Source of the DNA: Cryptomeria japonica
Taxonomy: Eukaryota; Streptophyta; Pinopsida; Cupressales; Cupressaceae
Reading direction: 5' to 3'
NCBI RefSeq assembly: GCF_030272615.1
Contig: NC_081411.1
Span: 161,284,089-161,348,088, forward strand
DNA: 64,000 nucleotides
Shown here: positions 61,640 through 64,000 of the stretch, in pieces
Numbering within the stretch: position 1 is the stretch's first letter
How the letters are laid out: every line of letters begins with the position of its first letter
Notes under the pieces: model-generated
Told to the model about the DNA's origin: nothing
Database searches by the model: none
What the model saw: the letters and a program-made list of their open reading frames with translations, nothing else
Position numbers and translations under genes: made by a program

Positions 61640-63040
61640 GGAAATTTTATTTATTTTTGATGAATAGGAATGCACTATATTAATAATCTAAAATAGGATA
61701 CATAGTCACAAAAAAAAGATGGGTGGTAGAGAAGCACACCCCAGAAGTCCACATGTGCCTAGCATGGAAATAAACTTAAAAAAGTCGAATGGCCCTAGCC
61801 CATAATAACATCAACAGATAACAAAACAAAGAAAAGGCCCTCAAGCCACCAGAGCAATGCCCATAGAGGGTGGAGGATCACGGTCATCTAAAAGGACCCC
61901 ACCCAAAACCAGGGGAGGGGGTGACATTGAGAGGAGTCTAGTCGCTGTGATCATTTTAAGGTTCTTTCTCTTTGTCTTCTTCTTCATTTTTGGGGGGAGA
62001 AATGGCCAATGTCAATCACGGGAGAGTCTTGCCAGAGGGCCATCCAGAGTCAGCAAGAGCGTTGGCACTCGACCACTCGAAAGAACTGGCAAGCCACCCA
62101 GAAGCACCACCCCTAGGAGTTGCCGCTCCTCCCGAAGGCCACCCATGGTCAGCCCGAGGAGGAGGGGAGTAAGAATGCCTGCGAGGGTGAGAACTCCATA
62201 GAGAACCCTGCAAACCCCGCTGAGAGGGATGAGAGTGGTAGTGCCGCTCGCCCTGAGGTGGTGATCGGGTCTGGGAGGAAGTGGGCGATGGTGGAACACG
62301 AGCCACAGTGCAAGGAGCATTCGCTTAGTGGCCGAGGAGCTCTTGCAGGTGAGCGACTTATAGTGCAACTTTGTTAGCTTGCACTTGTATCTACATAAGC
62401 ACATTAGAGGATATAGTAGATTTAGAATATAATGAAACATATTTATCCATCTACGTATGAGAAAAAATGCAGGAATTTCTATCTTTCCCAATATGAAACA
62501 GAATCTCCATCCTGAAAATATGCCGAAGTTGGGAAAATTTGGAGGGAAAACCAAGAGAGTCCCCCAAAAGAACCGTATGCCATGAAAAGGGTTATAACCG
62601 GAAAGGCCTAAGGAAATCATGAATCCACTGGCAAAACTATTGGGCTTTGAAACGGAACCAAAAGAGATGTTTGAAAGACTTAGGCTGCCCACAGAATGGA
62701 CAATGAGGGCCAAAAACCCCAAGATGAAGAAGCCGTGACTCCACATATAAGCCTTAGAACAAAATACACCAAGCAAAGTGGGAAAGCTTCGGCTCTATTC
62801 TAGCAGACCAAACATCTGGAAAACGTTTCCTCCGGACATTGAGAGCAGAAAACTGAGGTGAAAGCCAAGAATAACCCAGGCGAAGCTTATAACCCCGAAA
62901 GGGGTATCTTGGTACCACTTCTTCAAAATCAATATCGTATCCCACGATAAGGCATTGGACAATGAGATACATTCGAAATGATGAAGGCAATAGACTTAAT
63001 CAGCACCTCTTTATTTAGACGACAATTAATATTTGATAAC
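61640..63040 (-). pseudogene. 5'-truncated L1-type LINE, ORF2 C-terminal zinc-binding region and 3' end
   Basis: On the minus strand, 62990-62400 encodes the C-terminal part of a LINE reverse transcriptase: KEVLIKSIAFIISNVSHCPM, KLRLGYSWLSPQFSALNV, RRKRFPDVWSARIEPKLSHF, then after a frameshift LLHLGVFGPHCPFCGQPKSF and KHLFWFRFKAQ. This is the CxxC...H zinc-binding block of the zf-RVT type. The 3' end is A-rich (tcatcaaaaataaataaaat) at about 61640-61665, as for a LINE tail. The element lacks the upstream RT core and endonuclease, so it is a typical 5'-truncated copy. A GC-rich block at about 61860-62350 lies between the zinc-binding region and the tail. Confidence 0.82.
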
Positions 63041-64000
63041 CATGACACACGTGGCAGTGCATTTCATCCAAACCGATTATAAGTTTGAATCGACCATTTC
63101 GTTTGGTCGATCATGGTCTGTCTTCTGCATGCGATCTAGCCGAATCAGCATCAGCGAACTCATCTTGGGGGCGATCTTGTTGTTTACTTAAGGTGGCGAT
63201 TTCACAGCAAAGCGATTTCGACATGAGGAAATTTCAAGGCATGCTCTACACCAGGCCAACAAGACCTACGGATGGAAAATGGCATCGTCAAGGCAATCAG
63301 ATTCTCTTTAGCAGTGTAGTGCAACAAACTCATCGTTGAATGCACGAGACACTATGATCCAGAGATATGAAAGTCGTGACAGTATGAAGGCAGTCTACAA
63401 CGACAATCCAGGTATCTACAAAGCAACTGATGGGATTGTCACATCACAATCTCATACAAGGTAGGCATAAGAGTCACTCCAAGCGTGACATGCACTTCGA
63501 GGCATGACAAGGATCATGTATAGGCGATGACGGGATTTAATGCAAGCAATCAGCGTGATGAACAACTATCAACATCAAAGCAAAAGATATGCGTCAACGT
63601 CACACACTCAAGAAGATTTTTTACAATCTTGAATTTCCTTTTAAAATCCAAGAATCTTTGCCAGTATAGCAAGATGAAGGCTCACAAATGTAGGTGATCG
63701 TGAATGTAGGTGATTGTGAACGTAGGTGATCGTGACATGCGATCGTTTTAGAAGAGTTAATTAAAGTTAGAAGGTCGACATGAGCGGAGTCATCACCACA
63801 TCAAGTGCTCACAAATGTTGAGTATCAAGAGATATGTCACATTCAATTGTACACTTGTGATGAGTTATAGAGATCAATCAAGATGAGGTGGCACTTAGTC
63901 ATCATTATGCCAAATCACATTATTTCACAAGAAGGCACGAAGTTTGATGCACCTACCCCCGACACCTATTGGTCAAATTTTCTAACTAGGACATGTGACC
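63041..64000. other. Gene-free right end
   Basis: No supported gene. The composition resembles 60.9-61.6 kb, so the LINE may have inserted into one continuous repeat. Contains a small tandem at 63689-63737. Confidence 0.45.
63689..63737 (+). repeat. Three copies of a 16-bp tandem repeat
   Basis: The unit gtaggtgatcgtgaa(t/c) is present three times, the middle copy with tgattg. Confidence 0.85.

Noticed and set aside
62012-62776. A 254-codon minus-strand frame as a membrane protein gene
   Set aside because: Its first third is an out-of-frame reading of the LINE zinc-binding domain, and the rest crosses UTR-like and GC-rich sequence.

Overview
This is a window of nuclear DNA from a land plant with a large, repeat-filled genome. 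The evidence is strongly AT-rich sequence, GT-AG introns, a plant-type Helitron that pairs a replication protein A gene with a Rep-helicase gene, L1-type LINEs, a Ty1/copia fragment and a hAT transposase. A gymnosperm (conifer-like) genome is my best guess, from the style of the repeats, but nothing in the window proves it. I find no intact, clearly functional host gene. Nearly every recognisable coding sequence is a transposable-element gene broken by in-frame stops, a few frameshifts or truncation.

Layout. 1-3.8 kb: an exon-like open frame at the left edge (minus strand), a duplicated 440-bp block around a TA-rich microsatellite, a small orphan ORF and a short tandem repeat. 4.4-13.2 kb (possibly to 14.2 kb): a decayed autonomous-type Helitron with an RPA70-like gene (4.4-6.6 kb, two introns) followed by the Rep-helicase (8.55-12.9 kb) and a duplicated exon-like cassette. 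14-17.4 kb: no genes, several local duplications. 17.4-21.3 kb: L1-type LINE on the minus strand. 21.3-21.5 kb: 3' end of a copia polyprotein. 21.88-24.92 kb: a 3.0-kb unit with perfect 24-bp terminal inverted repeats and a 1.5-kb CT-rich core. 25.4-27.6 kb: a second LINE, plus strand, lacking its reverse transcriptase. 29.3-33.1 kb: a degenerate TTAGGG-like array with higher-order structure and a strand switch near 33.0 kb.

33.1-36.5 kb is mostly AT-rich, with weak exon-like pieces near 35 kb. 36.6-37.5 kb is a TATG microsatellite. 37.9-38.7 kb (minus) encodes an acidic coiled-coil protein of unknown family. 39.45-42.27 kb is an almost full-length hAT-type transposase with many stops. 42.6-50.4 kb looks like an LTR-type element without recognisable pol genes: two diverged direct repeats about 7 kb apart flank a roughly 1,150-codon reading frame of unknown family. 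50.8-51.6 kb (minus) holds a probable distant relative of that protein. 52.0-54.7 kb is a multi-exon transposase-like gene that I cannot assign to a named superfamily, and 56.0-57.8 kb (minus) is a second degraded, spliced, unrecognised gene convergent with it. 58.0-59.6 kb is a CATA microsatellite that flips strand near 59.43 kb. 60.0-60.9 kb holds short palindromic and 24-bp tandem repeats. 61.64-63.0 kb is the 3' end of a third LINE (minus).

Function. The genes here are layers of inserted mobile elements, not a cooperating pathway. The one true functional pairing is RPA70-like plus Rep-helicase in the Helitron: single-strand binding plus rolling-circle nicking and unwinding. Across several elements the in-frame stops look mostly like C-to-T changes (CAG to TAG, CGA to TGA, TGG to TGA or TAG), as expected for elements methylated and silenced long ago.
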